A stretch of 64,000 nucleotides of DNA from assembly GCF_030145145.1 (NCBI RefSeq), contig NZ_JAQYWD010000021.1, positions 1-64,000 of the forward strand. The letters run 5' to 3'. The stretch comes from Desulfobacula sp. GTDB lineage: Bacteria > Desulfobacterota > Desulfobacteria > Desulfobacterales > Desulfobacteraceae. Of the stretch, positions 54,796-64,000 are shown piece after piece. The stretch's first letter is position 1. The number at the start of each line of letters is the position of its first letter. The notes under the pieces were generated by a model that made no database searches, was not told the origin of the DNA, and saw only the letters and a list, made by a program, of their open reading frames with translations. A program made the translations under genes and the position numbers.

Positions 54796-55767
54796 TCATC
54801 GTTTAGAGAAATTTCTGTCCTTCTGTTTAAGAACAATTCCCGGCAGGCTGAATTTTAACAGCGCGTCTGCCCGGAATTCTTTTCTTTCAACAATGGCCTT
54901 TGCAGCCAGAATCCCACTGGCAATGGCTGCATGGATTCCCTCTCCCATATCAAGGGTTGACAACCCTGCGGCATCCCCGACAACAAAGGCATTCTCTTTT
55001 TGATACCGGATCATCCGGTGCCGAAGGTAATAGGTATGACCTTGGGGGTATTCAGGGATACGGTCGATCAACGAACGGCTTAACAGGTTTTGCGTAAAAT
55101 ACCGCCAATGGTCCATGATGGTGGTGCCCTGTTTTTTTATCTTCAAAAACTTTCCGCCGATCCCAATATTCAACCAGCCATTGCCCTTGGGAAGATACCA
55201 GGAATATCCTGGAAGCTTTCTGTCAAAAAACCAGATATGGCACCGGCTGTCCAGGTAGTCACATTGATACTCTTTTTCAACGGCTGCAATCATCGCATTC
55301 AGGGGTTTTTTTTCGTCTTTGCCGAAGCAGGTGGCAAACACGGGACAATGGGTACCGCCGGCCCCCACAAGGTACCGGCTCCGGTATTGATTATCAATGA
55401 CATACCAGCCGTTCTCCCGGGTAATCTTTTTCACCGTGTGGGTGCGCACCGGCACATTGGCCCGTTTCACCATCCACTGGTCAAATTCAACTCTTCGTAT
55501 GGCATACTGACGTGTTGGAACCGGAATGCGGATCCCGAACAGGTGAAACTGAATCCGGTCTATCTCCTTCAACAAAAACGGATACGCCTGTTTTTTAACC
55601 TCAAGGGCAGTCAGTACACGGGGTGTTATCCAGCCGGCACAGATCTTGGACCGGGGAAAGGTTTTCCGGTCCAGGATAAGACAGTCTTCTCCTGCCTGTT
55701 TCAACTTCCAGGCGCAGGCAGAGCCGGCTGGACCACCGCCGACAATGATTATTTTTGAATCGATCAT
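54796..55767 (-). CDS. Geranylgeranyl-reductase-family FAD oxidoreductase
   Basis: 323-residue flavoprotein of the geranylgeranyl reductase/halogenase-like group. FAD motif IIVGGGPAGSACAWKLKQAGEDCLIL and the follow-on CAGWITPRVL are at the N-terminus. The GDAAG motif lies in VVGDAAGLSTLDMGEGIHAAIASG. It would saturate isoprenoid or lipid double bonds. It starts 10 bp after the cyclopropane synthase gene, so both probably modify membrane lipids, but the actual substrate is unknown. Confidence 0.8.
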   Translation of the reverse strand: MIDSKIIIVGGGPAGSACAWKLKQAGEDCLILDRKTFPRSKICAGWITPRVLTALEVKKQAYPFLLKEIDRIQFHLFGIRIPVPTRQYAIRRVEFDQWMVKRANVPVRTHTVKKITRENGWYVIDNQYRSRYLVGAGGTHCPVFATCFGKDEKKPLNAMIAAVEKEYQCDYLDSRCHIWFFDRKLPGYSWYLPKGNGWLNIGIGGKFLKIKKQGTTIMDHWRYFTQNLLSRSLIDRIPEYPQGHTYYLRHRMIRYQKENAFVVGDAAGLSTLDMGEGIHAAIASGILAAKAIVERKEFRADALLKFSLPGIVLKQKDRNFSKR

Positions 55768-55777
55768 GGGCCCCTTG

Positions 55778-56899
55778 TCAGGTTATCCGGCAATCCGGGC
55801 GGGTTCTGCCGGATTTAGTCATTACCATCTGCCACACCTGCATGCTCCGGGAACGGAACCCGCCGGCACAGCTTAGCAGGTAATACTCCCACATCCTGTA
55901 AAACCGTTCACTATAATTATGTTTCAACCCGGGCCAGGCCTGTTTAAAATTCTTATACCATGCCATCAGGGTTTTATCGTAATCCTGGCCGAAATTGTGC
56001 CAGTCTTCCACCACAAACAACCCTTCCATGGCCTTTCCCAATTGGGCAATGGACGGCAGGGATGAATTGGGAAAAATATACTTGAGGGTCCAGTTATTAC
56101 AGATTTTACGACTGGTATTACCGCCGATGGTATGTACAAATGCAATCCCATCGTCTTTGAGCAGGCGATGGGTCAGTTCCATATAGGCCCTATAGTTCTT
56201 GTGCCCGACATGCTCCATCATCCCGATGGACACCACCCGGTCATATTCCCCTGATGCATTCCGGTAATCATCATACCGGATGTCCACAGGCAGGCCGCTG
56301 CATAATTTTGCTGCGAACGTCGCCTGCTCCTTTGATACGGTAAATCCGGTGACGTGAGCATCATATTTCCGGGCGGCATACCTGGCAAAACCACCAAATC
56401 CACATCCCAGTTCCAGGATCTTCATCCCGGGCCGCAATCCGATTTTTCTGCAGATCAATTCCAACTTGGCTTTCTGGGCCGATTCCAGGTTGTCTGCCGC
56501 CTCCCAGTAACCACAGGTATACTGCATTCGTTTATCCAACATGGCCAGGTAAAGGTCATTACCGATATCATAATGTTTCCGGCCGACCAGGAATGACCGG
56601 TGGGGGGTCTGCAAATTTAAGGCCCGGGCTTTAAAAAGCTGCCATGCGGTTGCGCTGTCCTGCTTTACTTTGCTTAAAAGATCCGCTCTAAGAATTCTGT
56701 CAATAAACGTGTCAATGGCCTTACATTCCCACCATTGATCCATGTAGGATTCGCCAAGACCCAATGCGGTATCACTCAATACCCTTCCGTACAACTCATC
56801 ATTTTTAACCTGGATATCATAGGGATGGGTCCCGTTAACGGTAATTCCTGCCAACCCCACCAACCACTGAAAACTTTGTTTTAACTTATCATTATTCAT
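55778..56899 (-). CDS. cfa: Cyclopropane-fatty-acyl-phospholipid synthase
   Basis: 373-residue SAM-dependent enzyme that adds a methylene bridge across unsaturated phospholipid acyl chains. An N-terminal acceptor-binding domain (GLGESYMDQWWECKAIDTFIDRIL) and methyltransferase domain with LELGCGFGGFARYAARKYDAHVTGFTVSKEQ are complete, and MEHVGHKNY holds the active-site Glu-His region. The frame runs to 57001, but AAAGGTGG before ATG 56899 gives the real start. It is co-transcribed with the downstream flavoprotein. Confidence 0.93.
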   Translation of the reverse strand: MNNDKLKQSFQWLVGLAGITVNGTHPYDIQVKNDELYGRVLSDTALGLGESYMDQWWECKAIDTFIDRILRADLLSKVKQDSATAWQLFKARALNLQTPHRSFLVGRKHYDIGNDLYLAMLDKRMQYTCGYWEAADNLESAQKAKLELICRKIGLRPGMKILELGCGFGGFARYAARKYDAHVTGFTVSKEQATFAAKLCSGLPVDIRYDDYRNASGEYDRVVSIGMMEHVGHKNYRAYMELTHRLLKDDGIAFVHTIGGNTSRKICNNWTLKYIFPNSSLPSIAQLGKAMEGLFVVEDWHNFGQDYDKTLMAWYKNFKQAWPGLKHNYSERFYRMWEYYLLSCAGGFRSRSMQVWQMVMTKSGRTRPDCRIT

Positions 56900-57010
56900 A
56901 TTTTCCACCTTTTTATTAAAATATGGATTATAAAAATAACATATACAAAGATTGCCTACCCTTAATATGTATAGTTTAGATCGGAAGATAATTTTTGTCA
57001 AAATAAGTAT

Positions 57011-57042
57011 AAAAAAAATTGAGTCCGGCGGGAGCTCCTCCC
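57011..57042 (-). terminator. Weak terminator-like hairpin
   Basis: GGGAG-GAG-CTCCC (57042-57030, minus strand) followed after nine bases by eight T residues. It would end transcripts from the broken agmatinase gene. The distance between stem and T-tract makes it a poor intrinsic terminator. Confidence 0.35.
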
Positions 57043-57090
57043 AGCGTAATCACTTGTGACTTTCTCTTCAAAAGCCTGTTGATTTCGGTT

Positions 57091-57309
57091 TCAATTTATG
57101 CAAATGCCTTTTTTATCCAATAATTCTATATCAGGCCTGTTATGCCATCCTGATAATGCTCCCAAGTCGACTGCATTCTCAGTCCACATGTTTGATGACT
57201 CGCTAAACAAAGCTTCTCTAATTTTGACAGGAGCTAGCGCTGACCCCCCCATGAAGGATGAATTACTGTCAAACGGAGCGCCCAAGATAATCATATCATT
57301 TTCGTTCAA
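57091..57309 (-). pseudogene. 5' fragment of an agmatinase/arginase-family gene
   Basis: 72 codons read DMIILGAPFDSNSSFMGGSALAPVKIREALFS, the N-terminus of the ureohydrolase (SpeB) family, then stop. The metal-binding GGDHS and DAHxD parts, normally in the next 150 residues, are missing and not found in the following sequence. It is a truncated gene. Confidence 0.75.
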
Positions 57310-57587
57310 CGCTGAGTAAAAAAATATCCCCTATTTTCTGGATACAATAACAATTATTGTAAAAATCGTTAACATTTTTTGTTAAATCGTTAATCAACCT
57401 GGTCAAATGGCTAAGTTCAACAATGATGTATGCCCCTATTGCTAAGGCAAAAGGACAGGTTATGAAATATGGCTTGGTTTTTGCATGGGTTGTGCTTTGG
57501 TCGATTAAAATTCTATGAAGAATTGGTCTGAAAGTATTCAAAATAAAGGTGCTATTCTAACACGATAATTATCAAAAAGGAGATTTA

Positions 57588-58007
57588 ATGATGAAACGCA
57601 TCCATGAGATTTTGGCATTCTTACTAATCACTGCATTTATTGTATATGGCTGTGGCTCTGATGGAGACAGTAAGGCCGAGTCAATTATAAAGGACCAAGT
57701 CGATGTTACTGAAAATTATGTAAACGACATTTCGAGTGCTGAGAGTCCTCAAGATGTGGTTGAGGCCATTGAACGCTATACTGATGGTATGAAAGAATTA
57801 ATCCCTGAACTTAAAGAATTCCAAAAACAATACCCAGGATATCAACAGGGAAAAGTTCCTGAAGGTATGGAAATCGACTTAAAAAGACTTGAGGAAATTT
57901 CAGCCAAAATTCCTGGGGCTATGATGAAAATCACATCATATATGATGGATGGGAAAGTGCAATCGGCCATGCAGAAGATGGGTGAAGAAATGAGTAAATT
58001 GCAATAA
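57588..58007 (+). CDS. Small lipoprotein
   Basis: 139 residues. A signal peptide with lipobox IVYGC (Cys22) marks it as a lipoprotein. The mature part is acidic and helical, with VTENYVNDISSAESPQDVVEAIERYTDGMKELIPELKEFQKQYPG, and has no recognised domain. AAGGAG precedes the ATG. It is followed 138 bp later by another exported protein on the same strand. Confidence 0.75.
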   Translation: MMKRIHEILAFLLITAFIVYGCGSDGDSKAESIIKDQVDVTENYVNDISSAESPQDVVEAIERYTDGMKELIPELKEFQKQYPGYQQGKVPEGMEIDLKRLEEISAKIPGAMMKITSYMMDGKVQSAMQKMGEEMSKLQ

Positions 58008-58145
58008 AAATGAAATTTATCCCATAGTGAGGGTAAAGCCGAATTAATATACTAAATTGGTAAGTAAATTGGATTAGCGGTCAAGTTTTGAGGCTCCAAC
58101 GATCATTATTACCATTCGCTTTTTCTCAAAAAAAAGGAGGTCAGC

Positions 58146-59042
58146 ATGAAAATTCGTTTCATTTGTATCGCACTGTTTGTAAGTCTGTTTTCAACTACAA
58201 TTTCAGCAGGAACAACCACCTTTGGAGAGGTTAGCAGTCATGTCAAAAAAGTCAGTCCGCAGCTGAACAAAGCCGTAACATCAAAAAAGAACATCCCCAT
58301 TACGATTGAAACAGGCGATATAGAGATCATTACCAGTCTTGATGGCAAGCACTACTGGCAAATAGGTGTTACCAACACCAGTAACCGGAACGCGATGAAT
58401 TTTAAAGTCTATGTTGACGTTGAAGGCTTCCGAAACGAAGATCGAGTTTCGACCGTCGGAACCATCGATCAGCTTAAAGCTGAAAGAACTGCTTTTGCCC
58501 GTGCAGAGTTGCCTGATTTTGAAGGAATGCACCACTTCCGCATCAGAGGGGCTGGTGGAACCCCCAAAATTGTAGAGATCCCACGCCCTTTCCGCAAGGA
58601 TGCAGACGGTCAACCCACCAAAAAACTCAAAATTGATAGGGTTTGGTCACTCAAGGTTGATGGCAAGATCCGCTGGTATATGAAAACTAAACCGAATATT
58701 TATGGGACCATCCTACCAAAACAAGTAAAGCTTATGGTACATTTCCGTGAGCGAAAAAAGGAGTACTGTCACCAGGAGGCGTTTAAAAAAATTGGGTATT
58801 TAAACAACCAGCAATTAATCGCTTATATTTGCCCTGAAACCAAAAACATGCCTATTAACAAGACGGCGATTAAGCCAGGAGAAAGCATGACTTTTTTCGG
58901 TGAACTGAATAGTTCAACGGCAAAACCTCATCTGCCCAATAGAATTGACCGTTTGACCGTTGAGATTCTTTACGGCGACAAAAAATCTGTTCCGTTGCCT
59001 GATGCGTTTTTCTCTCCCTATAAAAAATGTACTGATGAGTAG
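58146..59042 (+). CDS. Exported protein of unknown function
   Basis: 298 residues with a signal peptide (about 1-21, ending TTISAG). AAAGGAGGT precedes the ATG. The mature protein has alternating beta-like segments (HYWQIGVTNTSNRNAMNFKVYVDV, GHHFRIRG-like) that suggest an Ig-like or beta-sandwich periplasmic fold. Family not recognised. It lies between a lipoprotein gene and a short hydrophobic ORF. Confidence 0.7.
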   Translation: MKIRFICIALFVSLFSTTISAGTTTFGEVSSHVKKVSPQLNKAVTSKKNIPITIETGDIEIITSLDGKHYWQIGVTNTSNRNAMNFKVYVDVEGFRNEDRVSTVGTIDQLKAERTAFARAELPDFEGMHHFRIRGAGGTPKIVEIPRPFRKDADGQPTKKLKIDRVWSLKVDGKIRWYMKTKPNIYGTILPKQVKLMVHFRERKKEYCHQEAFKKIGYLNNQQLIAYICPETKNMPINKTAIKPGESMTFFGELNSSTAKPHLPNRIDRLTVEILYGDKKSVPLPDAFFSPYKKCTDE

Positions 59043-59216
59043 TTTACATCTTAGCTTAACAGCCACGTCGCTTTATAGGTGAATCGCATTAAAATGCTTT
59101 ATCAGACCTGTGTGTTGACTTGTTTTTATTTTGATTGATAAAAAGCGGTTTCTTATCATAGTAGCAGATTGTTTTATTTTTATTTATTTCTTCAATCACA
59201 TATAGCGGAGAGTGTC

Positions 59217-59369
59217 ATGAAAAGAACAAGCAACCTTTTCAAGCTTTTTTTGTCAGCACTTATTGTTGCACTGTCACTGTTGGCCAACCGTTTGTTATGC
59301 TTTGTAACAAATATCAACTTCCATAACTCAGGTTGTTATAAGTATAGTAAAAGCCTTCAAATTGATTGA
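59217..59369 (+). CDS. Possible 50-residue hydrophobic peptide
   Basis: ATG 59217 has a GGAG ribosome site (59204-59207). The peptide begins MKRTSNLFKLFLSALIVALSLLANRLLCF, a signal-peptide or membrane-helix pattern, and has a cysteine near the end. It may be a real small membrane protein or the truncated start of an exported protein. Confidence 0.35.
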   Translation: MKRTSNLFKLFLSALIVALSLLANRLLCFVTNINFHNSGCYKYSKSLQID

Positions 59370-59718
59370 CTTCTTAAAAAATTAGCAAAATTTAGAGATA
59401 TAAAAAGGCGACAGATATGTGTATGAGCTGTCTCAGTATTTCTACCAAAAATATGTGAGTACTGGCGTTTCAAGACATTGGTGGCAAATTTTTAAAAGAG
59501 GATTGAAAAGTATCCGATCCCCCTGATTTTTTACCTGTCCCGAACGAAACTTGACTTACAGGGGGCTCAATCCCCAGGAAAACTTGCAAGAAGTCACAAC
59601 ATTAATTTTTCCAGTCCTGCCTATTTTGAGATGCCCGCCAGCCAAGCTTAATAGCATATTGAACACTATAGTTGCAATAGACATGCACAATTTTACCGCA
59701 AGGGATAGATCCTTTTGC
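59370..59718. other. 350-bp stretch without recognisable gene
   Basis: AT-rich, convergent region between the small peptide and the enolase-superfamily gene. No gene, repeat or clear terminator seen. Confidence 0.4.
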
Positions 59719-60831
59719 TTAAAATCTGATGATGTCTTTGGAAATGGTATATCGATCCAGTTTTACTTCATCAACTAAAACCCCCATGCCTGGTTTGTCC
59801 GGAACATTAACTGTACTGTCGGAATTTAAAACCATTTCCGTAATAATGATATCATCGGCAAGATAATACTGCGTCGGAATCAAATCGCTGTGATAGATAC
59901 AATTTTCAAGACTGGCCACCGCCAATCCGTATGTCAGGGCCAGCCCTGTTTCAATCATCTGCCCCACCCAGCATCCCATACCGTTTTCAGAAGAAATATC
60001 ATGGATCTTCAATGACGGCAGAAGGCCGCCAACGCGCCCCTGTTTGATGTTTATTATGCGGCATGACTTCATTAAAGCTGCCATTTGAGCAGTGTACGGA
60101 CTGAAAATGGATTCATCAAGACACACGGGTGTATTAATGGTCTCTTGAAGGGCTGCGTGATAAAACAAGTCTTCCCAGACCAATGGCTGTTCGATCATTG
60201 TTAGATCAAAAGAATCAAGCGCTTTCAATATTTTTTGGTCATCAGGCCATCTATAATCAGTGTTTGCATCTACCATCAATGGCAGGTCTGGATATTTATT
60301 CCGCACTTGCTCCAGGATTGAAATATCCCATCCATGACTGATTTTTAATTTAATTCTGCTGAAACCATATTCAAGGTATTCTTCTATAATATCAAAGAGT
60401 TTTCCAACTGACTTTTGAATCCCGACACCGTGTCCCACAGGAATTTTGCTCTTTGTTCCACCCAACAGTCTGGCAATCGAAATCCCTTCCCTAAGAGATA
60501 CCAAGGCCCATATTGAGTTTTCCACACCAGCCTTGGCCATATTGTGTCCTTTGAAATGCCCCGAATATTTCCAGAAATCTTCAGGCCCTTCAATCTTTTT
60601 CCCCAGAATGGACGGAAGTATAAAATTTTTCAGAATAGTCCGGACTGTTCCCGGCGTTTCATAGGTAGATAAAGGGATATCCTTGCAGACGCATTCACTG
60701 AAAACAACAGCATTTTTTGTAAAGACCTTAAGGATTATTTTGTCCAGGCAAATATTTTTTTGATAGCTGGTCTCATATGGAATATTCAAAGGAATTTGAA
60801 CATGTATGATGTCTACCCGGTCGATAATCAT
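59719..60831 (-). CDS. Enolase-superfamily racemase/cycloisomerase (MLE subgroup)
   Basis: 370-residue TIM-barrel enzyme. Acid-base lysines K161/K163 (RIKLKI) and K263 (NIKQGRVGG) and metal ligands D188 (VDANTD), E214 (IEQPL) and D239 (CLDES) are all present, as in N-succinylamino-acid racemases, o-succinylbenzoate synthases and dipeptide epimerases. The C-terminal MIETGLALTYGLAVASLENC resembles the NSAR/OSBS group. It is last in a minus-strand operon with a peptide-type ABC transporter and no menaquinone genes, so racemisation or epimerisation of an imported amino-acid derivative is more likely than OSBS activity. Confidence 0.82.
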   Translation of the reverse strand: MIIDRVDIIHVQIPLNIPYETSYQKNICLDKIILKVFTKNAVVFSECVCKDIPLSTYETPGTVRTILKNFILPSILGKKIEGPEDFWKYSGHFKGHNMAKAGVENSIWALVSLREGISIARLLGGTKSKIPVGHGVGIQKSVGKLFDIIEEYLEYGFSRIKLKISHGWDISILEQVRNKYPDLPLMVDANTDYRWPDDQKILKALDSFDLTMIEQPLVWEDLFYHAALQETINTPVCLDESIFSPYTAQMAALMKSCRIINIKQGRVGGLLPSLKIHDISSENGMGCWVGQMIETGLALTYGLAVASLENCIYHSDLIPTQYYLADDIIITEMVLNSDSTVNVPDKPGMGVLVDEVKLDRYTISKDIIRF

Positions 60832-60852
60832 TGATTCACCTTTTCAACAGGA

Positions 60853-60890
60853 TGATGCAATAAAAAAGAATACATCACCCTGTTCGTATT
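60853..60890 (-). other. Intercistronic hairpin
   Basis: CAGGGTGATG and CATCATCCTG (minus strand) form an imperfect stem around a T-rich loop in the gap between the binding-protein gene and the racemase gene. It probably adjusts expression of the downstream gene relative to the abundant binding protein. Confidence 0.4.
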
Positions 60891-60900
60891 GATTTGCAAA

Positions 60901-62433
60901 TTATTGCATCCATTCAGCTGTTTTTAACAATAAAGTTTCATTAATCGGTAAAATAAGTTTTAAATTTTTACTGGCACCATAGATTGAGTTAACGGTGTTT
61001 ATGGGCATCCAATATACATTTTCAATGATTTTTTTCTGAGCTTTAAAGTACAGTTCCTTTCGTTTTTCACTATCAAATGAGAATCGAGCTTCCGTCAACC
61101 AGGCCTCAATCTCTTTATCTCCTGTATAGTTCTTTTTTGATTCTTCACCAAACCAGATCGGCAGTGTACCATCTGCATCGAGCAGCATGTAACTCGCCCA
61201 TCCAAAATTACCGATATCCTTTGCCTTTCCTCCATCTCGAGCTTGAATGGCCTGCCCGATATTTCCACGGAAATCCTTTAAACGAAGATTGATACCCACC
61301 TTCTGGAGGTATCCCATAGCAGCCGTGTCAAATTGATGCTGTATCGGATAATAATACATAACATCAAGATCGAAACCATTGCTGTATCCGGCATCTTTTA
61401 ACAGTTTCTTTGCCTTCACAGGATCATAAGCCAATCCTTTAATGTCCGGTGCAAACCCGAAATCAAAAGGACTTAAAGCGGTATCAATCATTTTTGCATG
61501 CCCCTTGAACATTGTTTCAATAATGGCTTGACGGTCAATGGCATGCCAGATAGCCTGACGGACCCGCTTGTCTTGAACAGGGCTTTTACCAGCACGACCC
61601 ATGGAATCGAACTGCCAAAAATTTATACGATGGGATGGGGTTTCCAAAACTTTTGTTTTTGAATTTTTGTCCACTATGGATACTTTGTCTGGATCGAGTT
61701 TTGATATCAGGTGAACATTCCCTGAAATCAACTCGGCAATTCTGGTGGATTGTTCTGGAATGACGCGAATAGTGATCCGTTTAATCTTTGGAAGCCCTTC
61801 AACCCAATAATTTTCATTGGCTGACAGAATCAACTTTGATCCCTTTTCCCATTTAACCATCTTATAGGGGCCTGTTCCCATGGCGAACTGGGCAACCTGA
61901 TCTTCACCATTTTTTTTGCAGAATCCAGGATCATATGGAAAAAAAGTACAAAATCTTTCCAGTACAAGAGGATAGGGTCCTGTTGTGTGAATTTTGAAAT
62001 GAAGATCATCGATAACTTCGACCGCTTTAATAAATTTATATGCACTTCTAAGCTTGGCTTTCATATCCTGGTTTAAAATTCGATCCATTATAGTATACCG
62101 TATGGCTTCGGAAGTAAGTAAATTACCATTATGATATTTGATATTCGGTTGAAGTTCAAATTCCCAGGTAGTTTCATCGATCCGTTTCCAGGATTTCGCA
62201 AGCCCTGGTTTAATGGAGAGGTCCTTAAGATCCCTTTCAACAAGAGAGTCAGAGACCATGTGATAAATATTGGTCAAATTTAAAGAGGTTGTCGCATAAA
62301 TATCCATGGTAGGAATTTTACTGCTGATTGCCCATATCAATGTATCATTTTTTGCAGCAAAAGCAGGGAACGCTAACAAACACCAGAAAAAAACAAACAT
62401 GATGTAACACCCTATTGTCTTGGCACTTTTCAT
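60901..62433 (-). CDS. Oligopeptide/dipeptide-type ABC binding protein
   Basis: 510-residue extracytoplasmic binding protein of SBP family 5 (DppA/OppA). The signal peptide covers about 1-27 (ending AFAAKNDT). Family signatures include DSLVERDLKDLSIKPGLAKSWKRIDETTWEFELQPNIKYHNG and AIDRQAIIETMFKG. AAGGAG precedes ATG 62433. The operon also encodes two ATPases upstream. Despite the name, this family also binds opines, amino-acid derivatives and nickel complexes. Confidence 0.9.
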   Translation of the reverse strand: MKSAKTIGCYIMFVFFWCLLAFPAFAAKNDTLIWAISSKIPTMDIYATTSLNLTNIYHMVSDSLVERDLKDLSIKPGLAKSWKRIDETTWEFELQPNIKYHNGNLLTSEAIRYTIMDRILNQDMKAKLRSAYKFIKAVEVIDDLHFKIHTTGPYPLVLERFCTFFPYDPGFCKKNGEDQVAQFAMGTGPYKMVKWEKGSKLILSANENYWVEGLPKIKRITIRVIPEQSTRIAELISGNVHLISKLDPDKVSIVDKNSKTKVLETPSHRINFWQFDSMGRAGKSPVQDKRVRQAIWHAIDRQAIIETMFKGHAKMIDTALSPFDFGFAPDIKGLAYDPVKAKKLLKDAGYSNGFDLDVMYYYPIQHQFDTAAMGYLQKVGINLRLKDFRGNIGQAIQARDGGKAKDIGNFGWASYMLLDADGTLPIWFGEESKKNYTGDKEIEAWLTEARFSFDSEKRKELYFKAQKKIIENVYWMPINTVNSIYGASKNLKLILPINETLLLKTAEWMQ

Positions 62434-62456
62434 GGCTTCATCTCCTTTTGTAATAT

Positions 62457-63464
62457 TTATAATTTGGCCACTGATGCTGTTTCATTTAACAACCAACAGC
62501 GACATTTCACTTTGTTTTTCAGGCTGAATAAAGGGGGTTTTTCCTTTTTACACACCGGCTTTGAAACCATGCATCTTGGTTCAAACAGGCAGCCGTCCGG
62601 AAGATTATGCAGGCTGGGCACCATACCGGGTATTTCATAAAGAGGCTTTTTCCCTTCCGTGAACTTTTTCCCCAGTCGGGGAACCGATCGTAAAATACCT
62701 TTGGTATACGGATGACGTGGGGTTTCAAAGACAATGTCTGCCGATGCATACTCCATGACTTGGCCAGCGTACATGACCAAGACATGGTCACTGACTTCAG
62801 AAATCACGCCCAGGTCATGGGTAATCATCATTAGAGCCATACCATACTCTTCCTGCAATACCATCATTAAATCCAATATTTGGGCTTGAATCGTGACATC
62901 CAATGCTGTTGTGGGCTCATCAGCGATTAAAAGCCGGGGGCGGCAGGCAAGTGCCATAGCGATCATAACACGTTGCCTCATTCCTCCGGAAAGTTGATGG
63001 GGATAATCATTTACCCTTTTTTCAGGGGAAGGGATGCCTACTTTTTCAAGCATATTTACAGCCTGTTCAACTGCCAATTTTTTAGTTGTTCTCTGATGCG
63101 TGAGAAAAACTTCTGATATCTGGTTGCCGACTGTATAAACAGGATTCAGGGAGGTCATGGGTTCCTGGAAAATCATAGAAATCTGATTTCCCCTTATGGT
63201 ACGCATTTTTTCATTCGGCAAACAACAAAGGTCTATACCATTAAAATTGATACGGCCTTGCGTGATTTTCCCTGTAGGCTGGCTTAACAGGCCAAGGATA
63301 CTCAGTGCAGTCACAGACTTTCCGCATCCCGACTCTCCAAGGATGCCCAGCGTTTGACCCTTTGAAATATTGAATGACAGACCATCAACCGCTTTGACTT
63401 TTCCTTCCGGTGTTGAAAATTCTGTATGAAGGTTTTCAATGTTGAGCAGGAAATTATCATTCAT
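62457..63464 (-). CDS. Peptide-type ABC transporter ATPase (DppD/OppD-like)
   Basis: 335-residue ATPase with Walker [10 protein letters not shown], signature LSGGMRQR, Walker [13 protein letters not shown] and the C-terminal oligopeptide-transporter domain with [20 protein letters not shown] (cysteines for a [4Fe-4S]-like site). It starts 6 bp after the second ATPase gene and 23 bp before the binding-protein gene. Confidence 0.93.
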   Translation of the reverse strand: MNDNFLLNIENLHTEFSTPEGKVKAVDGLSFNISKGQTLGILGESGCGKSVTALSILGLLSQPTGKITQGRINFNGIDLCCLPNEKMRTIRGNQISMIFQEPMTSLNPVYTVGNQISEVFLTHQRTTKKLAVEQAVNMLEKVGIPSPEKRVNDYPHQLSGGMRQRVMIAMALACRPRLLIADEPTTALDVTIQAQILDLMMVLQEEYGMALMMITHDLGVISEVSDHVLVMYAGQVMEYASADIVFETPRHPYTKGILRSVPRLGKKFTEGKKPLYEIPGMVPSLHNLPDGCLFEPRCMVSKPVCKKEKPPLFSLKNKVKCRCWLLNETASVAKL

Positions 63465-63470
63465 ATCTGT

Positions 63471-64000
63471 TTACCTTTTATATTTTAAGCAACTGACCCA
63501 ATGATTTTTTGAGATTTCCACCATTTTAGGTTTTTCCCGACTGCATAGAGAAAACATATCTGGGCAACGGGTGTGAAAACAACATCCGCTCGGAGGATTG
63601 ATCGGACTCGGCACATCCCCTTTTATAAGCATCCGTCGATTTCCCTTTTGTTTTTTCCCAACATCCGGGATAGCATTGAGCAGGGCCCTGGTATAGGGAT
63701 GGGCCGGCTGGTTATATAAATCTTTGTCTGATGCGGTTTCCATTATGTTTCCAAGGTACATAACAATAATACGATCCGATATGTGTTCAACCACCGCCAA
63801 GTCATGTGCAATAATCAAATATGATAGTCCAAAATCAGCCTTTAACCGGTCAAGCAGATTTATTATCTGTGCCTGGATAGAGACATCCAAAGCAGAGACA
63901 GGCTCATCCGCAATAATTAATTTCGGCTTCATGGCAAGTGCTCTAGCAATGCCTATCCTTTGACGCTGGCCCCCTGAAAACTCATGTGGATACCTGGCCA
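63471..64000 (-). CDS. Peptide-type ABC transporter ATPase (DppF/OppF-like), 5' end cut by window
   Basis: The frame is open to the right edge: [40 protein letters not shown] covers signature and Walker B, so the gene's N-terminal half lies outside the window. The C-terminal [14 protein letters not shown] motif is that of the DppF/OppF group. It pairs with the neighbouring DppD-like ATPase, and permease genes are expected further right. Confidence 0.9.
   Translation of the reverse strand, partial: ARYPHEFSGGQRQRIGIARALAMKPKLIIADEPVSALDVSIQAQIINLLDRLKADFGLSYLIIAHDLAVVEHISDRIIVMYLGNIMETASDKDLYNQPAHPYTRALLNAIPDVGKKQKGNRRMLIKGDVPSPINPPSGCCFHTRCPDMFSLCSREKPKMVEISKNHWVSCLKYKR

Noticed and set aside
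57296-57541. 81-codon minus-strand frame
   Set aside because: No ribosome site, no motif, and it overlaps the start of the broken agmatinase gene.

Overview
The window looks like a chromosomal piece from a mesophilic sulfate-reducing Desulfobacterota bacterium, most likely Desulfobacteraceae or a relative. This is inferred from protein families, since there is no rRNA or other taxonomic marker. The clues are AprA/FrdA-like flavoproteins beside AprB-like ferredoxins, a TAXI-type TRAP transporter, several acyl-CoA synthetases (two AMP-forming, one ADP-forming), a sigma-54-controlled beta-oxidation operon, many two-[4Fe-4S] proteins and a Hypr-type GGDEF protein. I saw no tRNA, rRNA, CRISPR array, intact transposase or prophage.

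Layout. 1-6.8 kb: a PaaK-family CoA ligase, a GAF-GGDEF protein, a QueG-like Fe-S protein, a fatty-acyl-CoA ligase, and two small decayed copies of the PaaK gene ends. 6.8-12.5 kb: an adenylyl cyclase-TolB-TPR regulator, a TetR/Tat-lipoprotein nitroreductase pair with two matching operators, a fragment of a response-regulator gene, and an MFS exporter. 12.6-23.4 kb: a catabolic cluster on the minus strand (two AprA/FrdA-like flavoproteins, a GltD-like Fe-S flavoprotein, TAXI-TRAP transporter, class II aldolase, ferredoxin) with an IclR regulator, probable IclR operators and a 216-bp nested hairpin. 23.9-31.5 kb: dihydrolipoyl dehydrogenase, a methyltransferase, a palindromic element, an ADP-forming acyl-CoA synthetase preceded by a 17-codon CxxC ORF, and a Cache-HAMP-PAS two-component system. 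31.6-37.4 kb: thiolase, acyl-CoA dehydrogenase and 3-hydroxyacyl-CoA dehydrogenase, with a divergent GAF/sigma-54 activator. A good -24/-12 promoter and a 44-bp palindrome lie between the operon and the activator. 37.5-41.6 kb: a CurA-like reductase, an RhlE helicase and an orphan HEPN-like protein. 41.7-46.9 kb: a palindromic element, then a TPP riboswitch and the thiZXY-thiM-thiE-thiD salvage operon. 47.1-52.3 kb: an unrecognised three-gene module (membrane protein, dynamin-like P-loop protein, actin/Hsp70-fold ATPase), ending at a strong terminator shared with an eukaryotic-type HisA gene. 53.2-59.4 kb: a type IV pilin-like protein with an anchored partner, a geranylgeranyl-reductase-like/cyclopropane-synthase pair, a broken agmatinase gene and small exported proteins. 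59.7-64 kb: an enolase-superfamily enzyme and a peptide-type ABC transporter running off the right edge.

The best candidates for something undescribed are the 47-52 kb NTPase module and the 12.6-22.1 kb catabolic cluster. The best mechanistic predictions are 3',3'-cGAMP synthesis by the GGDEF protein at 2 kb, the complete sigma-54 control circuit at 35.7 kb, and the IclR and TetR operators. All were read by eye; none was tested by a search.
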